This document shows positions 45,001-53,295 of a DNA stretch of 64,000 nt, piece by piece. Origin of the DNA: Pseudalgibacter ostreae (GTDB taxonomy: Bacteria; Bacteroidota; Bacteroidia; Flavobacteriales; Flavobacteriaceae). The translations under genes and the position numbers were made by a program. A model generated the notes under the pieces. The model was not told where the DNA came from, searched no databases, and was given only the letters and a program-made list of their open reading frames with translations. The number at the start of each line of letters is the position of its first letter. The stretch's first letter is position 1. The DNA is taken from the NCBI RefSeq assembly GCF_042427585.1, contig NZ_JBHMFC010000021.1:52570-116569 (forward strand). The letters are read 5' to 3'.

Positions 45001-45149
45001 AATATGCTAGCGAAAACGGTACAGAATTAAATTCGATTCTACCTAAAATGAGCCCTTTAAATCCGCAGTACTTAACCAAAAAACAAAGTGTTTTTCAAAA
45101 AATTGCTGCGTTCGTAGAGAAATTTAAAGGTGTTGGCGGGCAATTGTAA
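42042..45149 (+). CDS. hsdR: Type I restriction endonuclease, motor/nuclease subunit
   Basis: The 1035-residue HsdR translocates and cleaves unmodified DNA. The N-terminal nuclease shows VTILVNGLPLVQVEVKKRG, the PD-(D/E)xK motif. The SF2 helicase follows with FIWHTTGSGKTLTSFKAA (Walker A), FIFDEAHRSQFG (DEAH box), GFTGTPIF and the later RTNRIYDATK. The start codon directly follows the transposase stop. With hsdM and hsdS intact, the system appears complete. Confidence 0.95.
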   Translation: MSTYKTIAESNNFIVLDNYTKFNILNEPSAGHQTEAGLEKELIEDLQNQGYEYVKSLTTPTAMLANVRVQLQHLNAMQFTDKEWERFVIEYLDKPSDNLVDKTRKLHDNYIHDFVFDDGHIQNIYLVDKKNVVRNKLQVISQFEQTGTHANRYDVTILVNGLPLVQVEVKKRGVAIREAFNQVHRYTKESFNTENSLFKYLQLFVISNGTDSRYFANTVQRDKNSFDFTMNWAKADNASINDLKDFTTTFFDKRTLLNVLLTYSVFDVSNTLLVMRPYQIAATERILWKIQSSFNAKKWATAESGGFIWHTTGSGKTLTSFKAARLATKLDFIDKVFFVVDRKDLDFQTMKEYQRFSPDSVNGSDSTAGLKSNIEKADNKIIVTTIQKLNNLMKGEKDLAIYKKQVVFIFDEAHRSQFGEAQKNLKKKFKKYYQFGFTGTPIFPENALGAETTASVFGTELHSYVITDAIRDEKVLKFKVDYNNVRPKFKGVETEKDLNKLSAAENKTALLHPVRITEISQYVLKHFRQKTHRTKGSNSGFNAMFAVSSVDAAKCYYEELNKLQKDSEKPLKIATIFSFAANEAQGAIGDIQDETFEPTAMDVSAKEFLTAAIHDYNAMFKTSYGVESGEFQNYYRELAQRVKTKEVDLLIVVGMFLTGFDAPTLNTLFVDKNLRYHGLMQAFSRTNRIYDATKTFGNIVTFRDLEQATIDAITLFGDRNTRDVVLEKSYKEYLEGFTDITSGKARRGYVEVIEELKEKFPNPDNIVTEKDKKEFSKLFGEYLRVENILQNYDEFTNLKAFQSVDITDPVAVEAFKETHFVSDEDISVMKEIELPAERTIQDYRSTYNDIRDWLRREKQGNEAEESGIDWDDVVFEVDLLKSQEINLDYILELIFDNNKKSKTKEELVEEIRRVIRASIGNRAKESLVVDFINATDLDKIKEKATIIDAFFEYAQKKQKTEATVLIEDESLNEEAAKRYILASLKREYASENGTELNSILPKMSPLNPQYLTKKQSVFQKIAAFVEKFKGVGGQL

Positions 45150-45263
45150 ATAAGTAGTATAATTCAATCATAATAATAATAATATTTTAAAACTTCTTTT
45201 ACTATGCTTTTGTATCTATAAATAGTATTATTTGTACCCCACATACTTTCTTAACCCTTATAA

Positions 45264-45297
45264 ACAAAGGAAAGTTACATGCTGTATTGGAGAGTTA
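45264..45297 (+). other. Distal, degenerate attachment site (right end of element 2)
   Basis: CTGTATTGGAGAGTTA (45282-45297) aligns with the mnmE end at 11 of 16 positions. The 17 or so bases before it (ACAAAGGAAAGTTACAT) align with ACAAGGAAAATTACAT before the site at 36378. Synonymous drift (TGT ATT GGA for TGC ATC GGA) suggests an end derived from another mnmE allele. Confidence 0.6.
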
Positions 45298-45366
45298 TAT
45301 CTTATTTTAAAAAAGTATTACAAATAAAATGTCCATATATCGTTTGTTTTATCAAATTCAAAAAAT

Positions 45367-46584
45367 ATGATCAATAGAAAAGCGTTTCTACTGCTCTCGT
45401 TTTTAGCCCTAGCATCACTAAGCCTAACCGCTCAAGATGGTTATTATCTTGATACAAAAGAGGCCAATACTGAACTTGCAGAAATTCCTGGTGAAACCAT
45501 GGGACAGAAACTTGAAAGTCTGCTTTTCTGGTCGCAAGAAGAAAGGGAACGCCGCTTCCCAATCATGCACGCTATTTTCTCGAGCATTCCTATTCCTTCC
45601 GGTATTGACAGTACTCCGTTGAAAACACTTAAGAGCATGACGCCAAAGTGGGAGGACGACACGACCTTAGATACGTATATGGATGCCCATCATGTGCAGG
45701 GCGTTATCGTAATAAAAGAGAATCAAATTCGCCTAGAAAAATATGCCGATGGCAACAATAAAGAAACACTTTGGACATCTTTTTCCGTAGCAAAATCTGT
45801 TTCTTCAATGTTGGTTGGCGCCGCTTTAAAAGAAGGTGCTATTGAGAGTTTGGAGGATCCTTTAAGTAAGTATATTAAGGAGCTTAAAGGTTATGACTAC
45901 GGAAAAGTGACCGTACGCCAATTATTAACCATGACTTCGGGCATTGATTGGAATGAAGATTATGAAGATCCAAACTCGGATGTCGGACAAATGTACAAGG
46001 CACACTGTCAAGGTACCGAGTCTCATATTTTGACTTATATGAAGCCCTTGAAATTTGCACACCAACCGGGGACGCATTGGAACTACAGTACTGGTGAAAC
46101 TGATTTAGTGGGAATTTTGGTCCAGAAAGCTACAGGAATAAGCTTAGCGGAATATCTTTCTGAAAAGATCTGGAAACCCTTTGGAATGGAGCATGTGGCG
46201 TATTGGCTCGCCGATGAGTGCAGTAATCTAAATCTTGGTGGCAGTGGTCTTTCGGCGAGCCTAAGAGATTTTGCACGTTTGGGGACGCTTATGTTGGATG
46301 AGGGTAAAATTGGAGATGAAGAAATAATTTCAGAGAACTATATGAAAGATGCCACGTCTCTATTACAACACGTTAATGATGAAGGTGATGGCTATGGCTA
46401 TTTATGGTGGCGTTTTAAAGATGGGAGCTATGGTGCTTTCGGAATTTTTGGCCAGATGATTTATATCAATCCCCATAAGAATCTTGTAATCGCCCAAATG
46501 GCAGCCTGGCCCAAAGCAAGTTCTAAAGAGCTCACCCAAGGCAGACAGGCTTTTATCGATGCCGTTCAACGCGTAATTGATTAA
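45367..46584 (+). CDS. Secreted serine hydrolase (class C beta-lactamase-like)
   Basis: The 405-residue product has a signal peptide (FLLLSFLALASLSLTAQ) and the beta-lactamase/DD-peptidase/esterase fold. The nucleophile motif SxxK appears as SFSVAKSVSSMLVG, and the second motif as WNYSTGETDL. The conserved GYGYLWWRF and AFGIFGQMIYINP follow near the C-terminus. Members include esterases and peptidases as well as true lactamases, so antibiotic resistance should not be assumed. It is the first gene beyond the integrated array. Confidence 0.88.
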   Translation: MINRKAFLLLSFLALASLSLTAQDGYYLDTKEANTELAEIPGETMGQKLESLLFWSQEERERRFPIMHAIFSSIPIPSGIDSTPLKTLKSMTPKWEDDTTLDTYMDAHHVQGVIVIKENQIRLEKYADGNNKETLWTSFSVAKSVSSMLVGAALKEGAIESLEDPLSKYIKELKGYDYGKVTVRQLLTMTSGIDWNEDYEDPNSDVGQMYKAHCQGTESHILTYMKPLKFAHQPGTHWNYSTGETDLVGILVQKATGISLAEYLSEKIWKPFGMEHVAYWLADECSNLNLGGSGLSASLRDFARLGTLMLDEGKIGDEEIISENYMKDATSLLQHVNDEGDGYGYLWWRFKDGSYGAFGIFGQMIYINPHKNLVIAQMAAWPKASSKELTQGRQAFIDAVQRVID

Positions 46585-47213
46585 AGAGCCATTATCCCAG
46601 AACATAAGTTCTAAATTTAAAATCACGTTGGATTGTGGTTTTATGACTCCAAAACAAGTGTTCAATACTGATAACAACTACCGAGGTGAACAACTTCGTG
46701 TTTACCTGTTAAACATTTAAAAAATTCGATTTCTTTCAATCTGTTTATAACACTGGCTATCCTTCATTTTTTACGTTGACGGGATAGGAAGGACAAAGTT
46801 ATCCATCCATGGCTGGAAGAAAGGTTTCATTCATCTAAATTCATAAAGGCATAAATTTCACAAACTTGGTTACCCTTAAAGATAAAGGTGGTTTTAGATG
46901 GCATAGGTCCTCCCATTTCTAAAATAGTGTAAGAGAATTGTCCTTTCATAAAATAAAGAAAACGCATAATACTTCACTAGAATCATCTGTGCTTAAAAAT
47001 TTCACCTTATAACATTTTGATATTACCACAATATTACATTGTCACATCGGTATATTAAGATGCCATTATCATGTTTGTGTTATTGGTTTTTATGCCCTTG
47101 AAAACAAGGGTGTTACATAATAATAAAATAATTAAGTAGTAATATTGGAGTAACCTTGAGTTAATACACGAGCCATAGTTTTGTCGTCAATTATAAATAC
47201 AATAATATAACAC
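46585..47213. other. 629-bp intergenic region
   Basis: No full gene is seen. The region holds a short minus-strand coding remnant at 46827-46967. The last 150 bp are AT-rich and presumably carry the promoter of the TonB-dependent receptor gene; no exact -7 box was found. Confidence 0.5.
46827..46967 (-). pseudogene. C-terminal remnant of an NTF2-like protein
   Basis: A 46-codon frame on the minus strand encodes KGQFSYTILEMGGPMPSKTT and then FIFKGNQVCEIYAFMNLDE. The pattern of two beta strands with a GGPMP turn and an INAF-like ending resembles the C-terminus of SnoaL/NTF2-like proteins. All frames upstream are interrupted by stops, so the N-terminal part is gone or has shifted. Confidence 0.4.
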
Positions 47214-50036
47214 ATGACTAGAAAAACTATTGCGCTATTCTTTACTATTTTTATTTTTTTGAGTGGGTTTGCTCAACACAAAAGTGGTATTATTTCAGGT
47301 AAAATTATTGATCAACAAGGTCGGCTATCTTTACCAGGTGCGACCGTTAGCCTAAACCAAGGAGAACGCCATACGATTTCTGATCAGATCGGGGATTATG
47401 AGCTTTTAAACATTCCAGCGGGCACCTATGATGTTACGGTTTATTATCTAGGTTTTGAAACGCACACTTCACAAGTTACAGTTATTGCTGGAAAAAATAG
47501 TACGCTTGATTTTATACTATCTACGGATTTGGAAAGTTTAAGCGAAATTGTAATAACTGGTGAGCGACTTAGGGGACAGGCCAAAGCGTTAAATCAACAA
47601 AAAAACAATCAGAACATCACGAATATCATCTCGTCCGATCAAGTGGGACGGTTTGCCGATGCTAACGTAGGTGATGCACTAAAACGGGTTCCCGGAATTA
47701 CGGTACAAAATGATCAAGGTGAAGCCCGAAATGTCATAATTCGAGGATTGGCACCAGAATTGAATTCTGTTGCTCTAAATGGTGACCGTATTCCGTCGGC
47801 CGAAGGCGATAATAGAAATGTCCAGATGGATTTAATTCCTTCGGATATGATTTCGACGATTGAAGTGAACAAAACACTGACTCCAGATATGGATGCTGAT
47901 GCTATTGGGGGCTCCATAAACTTAATCACACGAGCTTCGCCCAACGGCCAACGAATTTCGGCAACAGTAGCGGGCGGATATGCTCCAATTCGTGACAAAG
48001 GGAATTATACAGCGGGGTTGGTTTATGGTAATCGTTTCTTCGAAAATAAATTGGGTGCTGTTTTTAGTGCATCTTATAACAACAATAACTTTGGATCAGA
48101 TAATATCGAAGCCGAATGGAAAGAAGATGAAAAAGGAGAGGCTTATATTGGCGAACAAGATATCCGAAAATATGATGTACAACGTATTCGTCGAAGTTTT
48201 GCTTTAGCTTTAGATTATCAGATTGATGCTAATAATACTATTTTTGCTAATTCTATTTATAACTGGAGAGATGATCGCGAAAATCGTTATAGACTTCGAT
48301 ACAGAAGTATAAAGCCTATTTATGATAATGAAGATAATATAACAGGGTTTAGCGGCGATATTCGTAGAGAGACTAAGGGTGGAATAGATAATGATCGAAA
48401 TAAAAACTCGCGATTAGAAGATCAGCGAGTCCAAAATTATTCTATTGGAGGTACGCATTTAATTAATTCAAAATTGGATTTAGATTGGCAGGTCAATTAT
48501 GCGTCAGCCAGCGAGGACAGACCTAATGAGCGTTATTTAAGTTTTCAGTCTAAAGGATTGACAATGCAACAGTATTTTAGCGATCCAAAGTTTCCTGTAG
48601 TAAGCGCTAATGGGGACGACATTGACACCTTTAAGTTAGAAAAGCTTTCAGAAAATCACAATTACACACAAGAAGATGAGATTGGTGCAAAAGTGAATAT
48701 TCGTTTTCCGTTTTCCATTGTTGCAGACCAAAAAGGACGTATTCGAACTGGACTTCGTTTACGAATTAAAGAAAAAACCAGAGATAATATATTTTACGAA
48801 TATGAGCCTCTTACAAATTTTGGAACTTTAGCAGATGTGCCCCATAATTACTATGATAACTCCAATTGGCAAGCTGGTTCACAATATACGCCGGGCCATT
48901 TTGCCGATAAGTCGTATTTAGGAAATTTGGATCTAAATAACTCGAGCTTGTTTGAAGGTGAATTGTCGCCTTCAGAGTATCTGTCTCAAAATTACAGGGC
49001 TAAAGAAACGATTACGGCGGGCTATGTTCGATGGGATCAAGATTTAAATGATAAACTCTCAATTATTACTGGGGTTAGAATAGAGTATACTGGCATCGAT
49101 TATACTGGCAACTATATTATGGAAGAGGATGATTTAATTGGAGAGATTTCAAACACCAATTCTTACACTGATATTTTACCAAGTTTGGCTATTAAATATG
49201 ATATTCAAGACGATTTAATATTAAGAGCTGCAATTACAACAGCATTGGCACGGCCTAATTATTATTCGTTAGCGCCTTACGTGAATGCAAGCTCAACAGA
49301 AAACGAAATTTCAGCTGGAAATCCGGATTTAGATGCCACTAACGCCACTAATTTAGATTTTATGGCCGAAAAATATTTTAAATCTGTAGGAATTTTATCA
49401 GGAGGTGTCTTTTATAAAAAGATGAGGAATTTTAGTTATGTTGCTAGGGATAATCAATATACTCGAGAGAAATTTACTGCTAGTTTTCCAAACCAAGACA
49501 ATCCTATAGCTTCTGGCGATACCTGGAATTTTGTACAGACTAGAAATGGAGATAACGTTGATGTTTACGGATTTGAAGTAGCATTACAACGTCAGTTAGA
49601 TTTTATTCCCGGCGAGTTCTTTAAATCCATGGGGGTTTATATAAACTATACGCATACCAAGTCTAAAGCTAAGGGTATTACCAATGAAGCTGGGGAAGAA
49701 CGAACAGGTATAGATTTACCAGGCACGGCGCCCCATATGTTTAATGGTTCTCTGTCTTGGGAAAATAAAAGAGTATCCCTTCGTCTTTCAGCAAATTACA
49801 CTTCTGATTATCTTGATGAGTTGGGCGGCAATGCATTTGAAGACCGTTACTATGATCAGCAGTTTTTCTTAGATGCCAATGCTTCATACCGAATAACCAA
49901 TAATTTGCGTGTTTTTGCCGAAGCTAATAATCTTACCAATCAACCATTGCGCTATTATCAAGGCATTTCTAATCGCACGATGCAAGCAGAATACTATCAA
50001 CCAAGATTTAATTTAGGACTTAAATTCGATTTATAA
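47214..50036 (+). CDS. TonB-dependent outer membrane receptor
   Basis: The 940-residue receptor has a signal peptide (IALFFTIFIFLSGFAQ), a CarboxypepD_reg-like domain (GIISGKIIDQQGRLSLPGAT, about residues 25-110), a plug domain (DVLKRVPGITVQ-like DALKRVPGITVQNDQGEARN) and a beta-barrel ending in FNLGLKFDL. It would import a substrate across the outer membrane with TonB energy. No SusD gene follows. The next two genes encode a phosphatase and a phytase 12 bp and 0 bp apart, so inositol phosphates or a released product are the likely ligand; that is inferred from context. Confidence 0.92.
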   Translation: MTRKTIALFFTIFIFLSGFAQHKSGIISGKIIDQQGRLSLPGATVSLNQGERHTISDQIGDYELLNIPAGTYDVTVYYLGFETHTSQVTVIAGKNSTLDFILSTDLESLSEIVITGERLRGQAKALNQQKNNQNITNIISSDQVGRFADANVGDALKRVPGITVQNDQGEARNVIIRGLAPELNSVALNGDRIPSAEGDNRNVQMDLIPSDMISTIEVNKTLTPDMDADAIGGSINLITRASPNGQRISATVAGGYAPIRDKGNYTAGLVYGNRFFENKLGAVFSASYNNNNFGSDNIEAEWKEDEKGEAYIGEQDIRKYDVQRIRRSFALALDYQIDANNTIFANSIYNWRDDRENRYRLRYRSIKPIYDNEDNITGFSGDIRRETKGGIDNDRNKNSRLEDQRVQNYSIGGTHLINSKLDLDWQVNYASASEDRPNERYLSFQSKGLTMQQYFSDPKFPVVSANGDDIDTFKLEKLSENHNYTQEDEIGAKVNIRFPFSIVADQKGRIRTGLRLRIKEKTRDNIFYEYEPLTNFGTLADVPHNYYDNSNWQAGSQYTPGHFADKSYLGNLDLNNSSLFEGELSPSEYLSQNYRAKETITAGYVRWDQDLNDKLSIITGVRIEYTGIDYTGNYIMEEDDLIGEISNTNSYTDILPSLAIKYDIQDDLILRAAITTALARPNYYSLAPYVNASSTENEISAGNPDLDATNATNLDFMAEKYFKSVGILSGGVFYKKMRNFSYVARDNQYTREKFTASFPNQDNPIASGDTWNFVQTRNGDNVDVYGFEVALQRQLDFIPGEFFKSMGVYINYTHTKSKAKGITNEAGEERTGIDLPGTAPHMFNGSLSWENKRVSLRLSANYTSDYLDELGGNAFEDRYYDQQFFLDANASYRITNNLRVFAEANNLTNQPLRYYQGISNRTMQAEYYQPRFNLGLKFDL

Positions 50037-50048
50037 ACCCTTACTATT

Positions 50049-51053
50049 ATGACCATAAAAAAAATACATTTACTTATAGTTTTCTTTGCATTTCAAACAC
50101 TTTTTGGGCAAGATTCATTTATTGAAAGCAAAAAAACAGCGGGATATAAAGGCGACTTTATCCCAGAATTACAAAGTACCAAAGACGGATTTAGCTTTTT
50201 AGTTTTAGGCGATTTCGGAAGAGCAGGCGAATACTATCAAAAGGAAGTTGCTAAACAGCTAGGAAATGCAGCTTTGATGCTGGACTCTGAATTTATCGTT
50301 TCGGTGGGAGATAATTTTTATCCAAATGGTGTTGCTAGCGTTTATGACGAACATTGGAAAGCTTCTTTTAACGATGTTTATACACATCCAGCACTTTATA
50401 TCGATTGGTATGTAGCTTTAGGAAATCATGATCACAGAGGCAGTATTCAGGCACAGATAGACTATTCAGATATAAGTCGCCGTTGGAATATGCCGGCCAC
50501 TTATTACAGTAGAACCTTTGAATTAGAAGACGGCAAAAAACTGCTTTTGGTTGTCATGGACACGAATCCGTTTATTCCAGGTTATCAAAACAATGAGTTA
50601 AAATATCCGAGATTAAAAGATCAAGATGCAGAACTTCAAAAACAATGGCTTATTGAAACTTTAGATACCGATGATAAAGCAGTCACATGGAAAGTAGTCG
50701 TAGGACACCATCCGTTGTATAGCGGCGGAAAACGCAAGAAGTCTCAAGATACCATTGATTTTGAAAAGCAATTTGCAGATGTATTTGACACCTATAAGGT
50801 GGATGCCTATATTTGTGGTCATGAACATGACTTGCAAGTCATCCGACCAAAAGGAAGATATACTACCCAGTTTTTATCGGGTTCAGGTAGCGAAACACGT
50901 CCTACAGGAGAACGTGAAGGCACTATTTTTGCCGCAGCAGAGCCAGGTTTTATGAGTTTTACGCTCAACGGAAAGACCATGCTGATTCAGAGTATCAAAG
51001 CACATGACAATAGCTCCGAGATTTTACATTCCATAGAGTTAAAAAAAGATTAA
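50049..51053 (+). CDS. Purple-acid-type metallophosphatase
   Basis: The 334-residue protein has a signal peptide (IHLLIVFFAFQTLFGQ) and the calcineurin-like metal-binding motifs in order: VLGDFGRAGEYYQ, SVGDNFYPNG, ALGNHDHRG, VVGHHPLYSGG and CGHEHDLQVI. This is the pattern of tartrate-resistant (type 5) acid phosphatases. It would remove phosphate from esters in the periplasm or at the surface. It lies 12 bp after the receptor gene and its stop directly abuts the phytase start, indicating one operon. Confidence 0.9.
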   Translation: MTIKKIHLLIVFFAFQTLFGQDSFIESKKTAGYKGDFIPELQSTKDGFSFLVLGDFGRAGEYYQKEVAKQLGNAALMLDSEFIVSVGDNFYPNGVASVYDEHWKASFNDVYTHPALYIDWYVALGNHDHRGSIQAQIDYSDISRRWNMPATYYSRTFELEDGKKLLLVVMDTNPFIPGYQNNELKYPRLKDQDAELQKQWLIETLDTDDKAVTWKVVVGHHPLYSGGKRKKSQDTIDFEKQFADVFDTYKVDAYICGHEHDLQVIRPKGRYTTQFLSGSGSETRPTGEREGTIFAAAEPGFMSFTLNGKTMLIQSIKAHDNSSEILHSIELKKD

Positions 51054-52142
51054 ATGAAAACATTACTATATAAATTTTTAGCTTTCGGCTTCGTGATTAC
51101 AACTTTAATAGCTTGTAAAGACAACCTCAATAAACCAGATTTAAACGCTTTAAAGCCTACCATAGTAACAGAGCAAACGCCTAATGACACGGATGATCCT
51201 GCGATATGGATTCATCCTACAGACCCTAGCCAAAGTTTAGTAATAGGAACCGACAAAGATGTTGATGGTGGTATTTATGCGTATAATTTAGAAGGTGAAA
51301 TTGTCAATAAAGTCTTGAATTTAAAACGCCCCAATAATGTCGATATCGCTTACGGTTTTGCATACGGAGACCAAAAGATTGATATTGCTGTAGTTAGCGA
51401 GCGTAAAGCAAATAGTATCCGGGTATTTCGGTTGCCCGATTTATTGCCGATTGATAATGGAGGCATAAAAGTTTTTGAAAATGAAATAGAGAAAGAACAT
51501 GATGAGCCTATGGGAGTAGCTCTGTATTCAAAAGACACGGATTCTGTAAGAAAGACATACGCTATAGTAGGAAGGAAATCTGGTCCATTAGAAAATTATC
51601 TATGGCAATATGAACTTTATACAGACAACGATACTATTGTAAAAGGCAATAAAGTAAGAAGCTTCGGAACGTATAGTGGAAAAAAGGAAATTGAAGCGAT
51701 AGCGGTCGATAATGAGTTAGGTTATGTTTATTATGCCGATGAAACCGCGGGTGTACGCAAATATTATGCCGATCCAAGCCTAGATAATAATACAGAATTG
51801 TCTTTTTTTGCTCAAAATGATGCACAACGTGATCACGAAGGTATTGCCATTTATAAAACAGGTAAAAGCACAGGGTATGTTTTGGTTTCTGATCAGCAGG
51901 CCAATAAGTTTTTAATTTATCCGAGAGAAGGTTCGTTAGAAAGCAAGCACGACCATAAATTGATCACATCGGTTTCGGTGTCTACTATTGAATGTGATGG
52001 TGCTGAACTTACGCATGTCAACTTAGGAAAACAATTTCCTAGCGGCATGTTGGTTGCCATGACCAATGGTAAAGCATTCCAATATTATGATTGGCGATTG
52101 ATTCAAGATGAAATTGATAAGGTTTTATCTAGTGTTAAATAA
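51054..52142 (+). CDS. Beta-propeller phytase lipoprotein
   Basis: The 362-residue protein starts with a lipoprotein signal (FLAFGFVITTLIACKDN) and shows beta-propeller phytase motifs, notably DTDDPAIWIHPTDPSQSLVI and GTDKDVDGGIYAYNLEGE. Later come DEPMGVALYS, YYADETAGVRKYYADP and DHEGIAIYKTG. These Ca-dependent enzymes release phosphate from myo-inositol hexakisphosphate. The lipid anchor suggests a surface location. With the upstream receptor and phosphatase it forms a phosphorus-scavenging operon. Confidence 0.92.
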   Translation: MKTLLYKFLAFGFVITTLIACKDNLNKPDLNALKPTIVTEQTPNDTDDPAIWIHPTDPSQSLVIGTDKDVDGGIYAYNLEGEIVNKVLNLKRPNNVDIAYGFAYGDQKIDIAVVSERKANSIRVFRLPDLLPIDNGGIKVFENEIEKEHDEPMGVALYSKDTDSVRKTYAIVGRKSGPLENYLWQYELYTDNDTIVKGNKVRSFGTYSGKKEIEAIAVDNELGYVYYADETAGVRKYYADPSLDNNTELSFFAQNDAQRDHEGIAIYKTGKSTGYVLVSDQQANKFLIYPREGSLESKHDHKLITSVSVSTIECDGAELTHVNLGKQFPSGMLVAMTNGKAFQYYDWRLIQDEIDKVLSSVK

Positions 52143-52165
52143 TTGATTTATAACATTACAGGTTT

Positions 52166-52204
52166 AAAAATGACTTAGGTTTTTATGCTTAGGTCATTTT
52201 TTTT
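52166..52204 (+). terminator. Terminator of the phytase operon
   Basis: AAAAATGAC (52166-52174) pairs with GTCATTTTT (52193-52201), and a T-run extends to 52204. The loop is long (18 bases), so the call is moderate. Confidence 0.6.
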
Positions 52205-52589
52205 TAGATAGTTTCTAAAGGGGCGGAGATTTAACTGCAATGGCATTTATTCTGGAGTTGCTAACTTAGCCCGCATTTATAGTTAGGAATCATAAGGGAG
52301 ATAACCCGTTTTAAAAAGATAGATAAGCTCTCTTTTGATTTGCATTATCGCATCATTAAATTTTCCTGTTTTAATTAGAATTGATTTCTAGTTTTATGTT
52401 TGGCTCTTGCTTAACGAGAAGCTGTGTTTTAGGGTCTCGATACTACTAGCACACATACCGATCTTTTTGAAGCTTATGCCAGTTCTCGATTTTGCCGCCA
52501 CCCGTATAAAAACCCAATAGAATAATTCATTTTGAAAAAGTGTACTTTTCCGTGTACTTTTGCTGGATTTCCTTTGTTTTTAAGCATGA
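52205..52589. other. Non-coding interval between the phytase operon and tRNA-Met
   Basis: These 385 bp contain no gene or repeat that I can support. Open frames here are short and have no plausible start or family resemblance. Confidence 0.5.
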
Positions 52590-52614
52590 AAAAAGCGGTG
52601 TAAAACCGCTTTTT
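52590..52614. terminator. Bidirectional terminator downstream of tRNA-Met
   Basis: AAAAAGCGGT and ACCGCTTTTT form a perfect 10-bp stem with loop GTAAA. It lies 18 bp past the 3' end of the minus-strand tRNA gene and has T-runs on both strands. Confidence 0.85.
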
Positions 52615-52631
52615 ATTAACATTCCTGTTTG

Positions 52632-52705
52632 TAGCGAGAATGGGGCACGATCCCATGACCTCCGGGTTATGAATCCGACGCTCTAACCAGCTGAGCTACC
52701 TCGCC
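52632..52705 (-). tRNA. tRNA-Met (anticodon CAU)
   Basis: The reverse complement starts GGCGAGGTAGCTCAGCTGG and folds as a cloverleaf. The acceptor stem is GGCGAGG with TCTCGCT, the D arm GCTC..GAGC, and the anticodon loop TTCATAA within CGGAT..ACCCG. The T stem is ATGGG with CCCAT around ATCGTGC, and the discriminator is A. CCA is not encoded. The T loop lacks the usual TTC start. The features fit an elongator-type tRNA, but lysidine-modified tRNA-Ile2 with the same CAU anticodon cannot be excluded by eye. Confidence 0.92.
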
Positions 52706-52837
52706 ATAATTTGAGGTTGCAAATATAAAAACAATATTGGTGTAACCAAATATAAGTTACCTAAAATATTTTTAAATTTTGTGGTTAAACTTATCAATTA
52801 ATGTATATATTGAGCAACATAAATTTTAGAATACTTT

Positions 52838-53230
52838 ATGGAAGAGAAAATTAAGTTTGAGGTGGAATTTCCTATTCATGCATCCCCACAATTGTTGTAT
52901 CAATATATTTCTACACCTTCTGGATTGTCAGAATGGTTTTCAGACAATGTAAATTTAAGAGGGGAGCTATTTACCTTTATTTGGGACGATAGCGAGGAAC
53001 AGGCAAAATTATTAAGTAAAAAAAATGAGGAGCGTGTAAAATTTAGATGGCTTAATGATGATGAAGACAACAACAGTTGTTATTTTGAAATCCGAATTCA
53101 AGTGGATGATATAACCAAAGATGTGTCTTTAATCATTACTGATTTTGCCGAGGATGATGAAATAGATGAAGCCAAAATGCTATGGGAGAATCAAATTTCA
53201 AGTTTAAAGCAGGTTTTAGGCTCCGCATAA
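52838..53230 (+). CDS. START-like (SRPBCC) domain protein
   Basis: The 130-residue protein starts EEKIKFEVEFPIHASPQLLY and contains GLSEWFSDNVNLRGELFTFI and SLIITDFAEDDEIDEAKMLW, typical of small flavobacterial START-like proteins. The helix-grip fold binds hydrophobic ligands in other families. No ligand is known here. It is cytosolic (no signal) and lies 65 bp before the aminotransferase gene, possibly cotranscribed. Confidence 0.85.
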   Translation: MEEKIKFEVEFPIHASPQLLYQYISTPSGLSEWFSDNVNLRGELFTFIWDDSEEQAKLLSKKNEERVKFRWLNDDEDNNSCYFEIRIQVDDITKDVSLIITDFAEDDEIDEAKMLWENQISSLKQVLGSA

Positions 53231-53295
53231 TTCTAAATAGTATATTTTAAATTATATTTGTCCCACTTTCAAATAACAGTTAGTGGGATATTTTT

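Noticed and set aside
45367..46584. Serine hydrolase as an antibiotic-resistance gene of the island
   Set aside because: It lies outside the last att site, and the motifs fit the broad esterase/DD-peptidase-like group; nothing indicates lactam hydrolysis.
52474..52656. 60-codon minus-strand frame
   Set aside because: It runs through the terminator and into the 3' half of the tRNA-Met gene.
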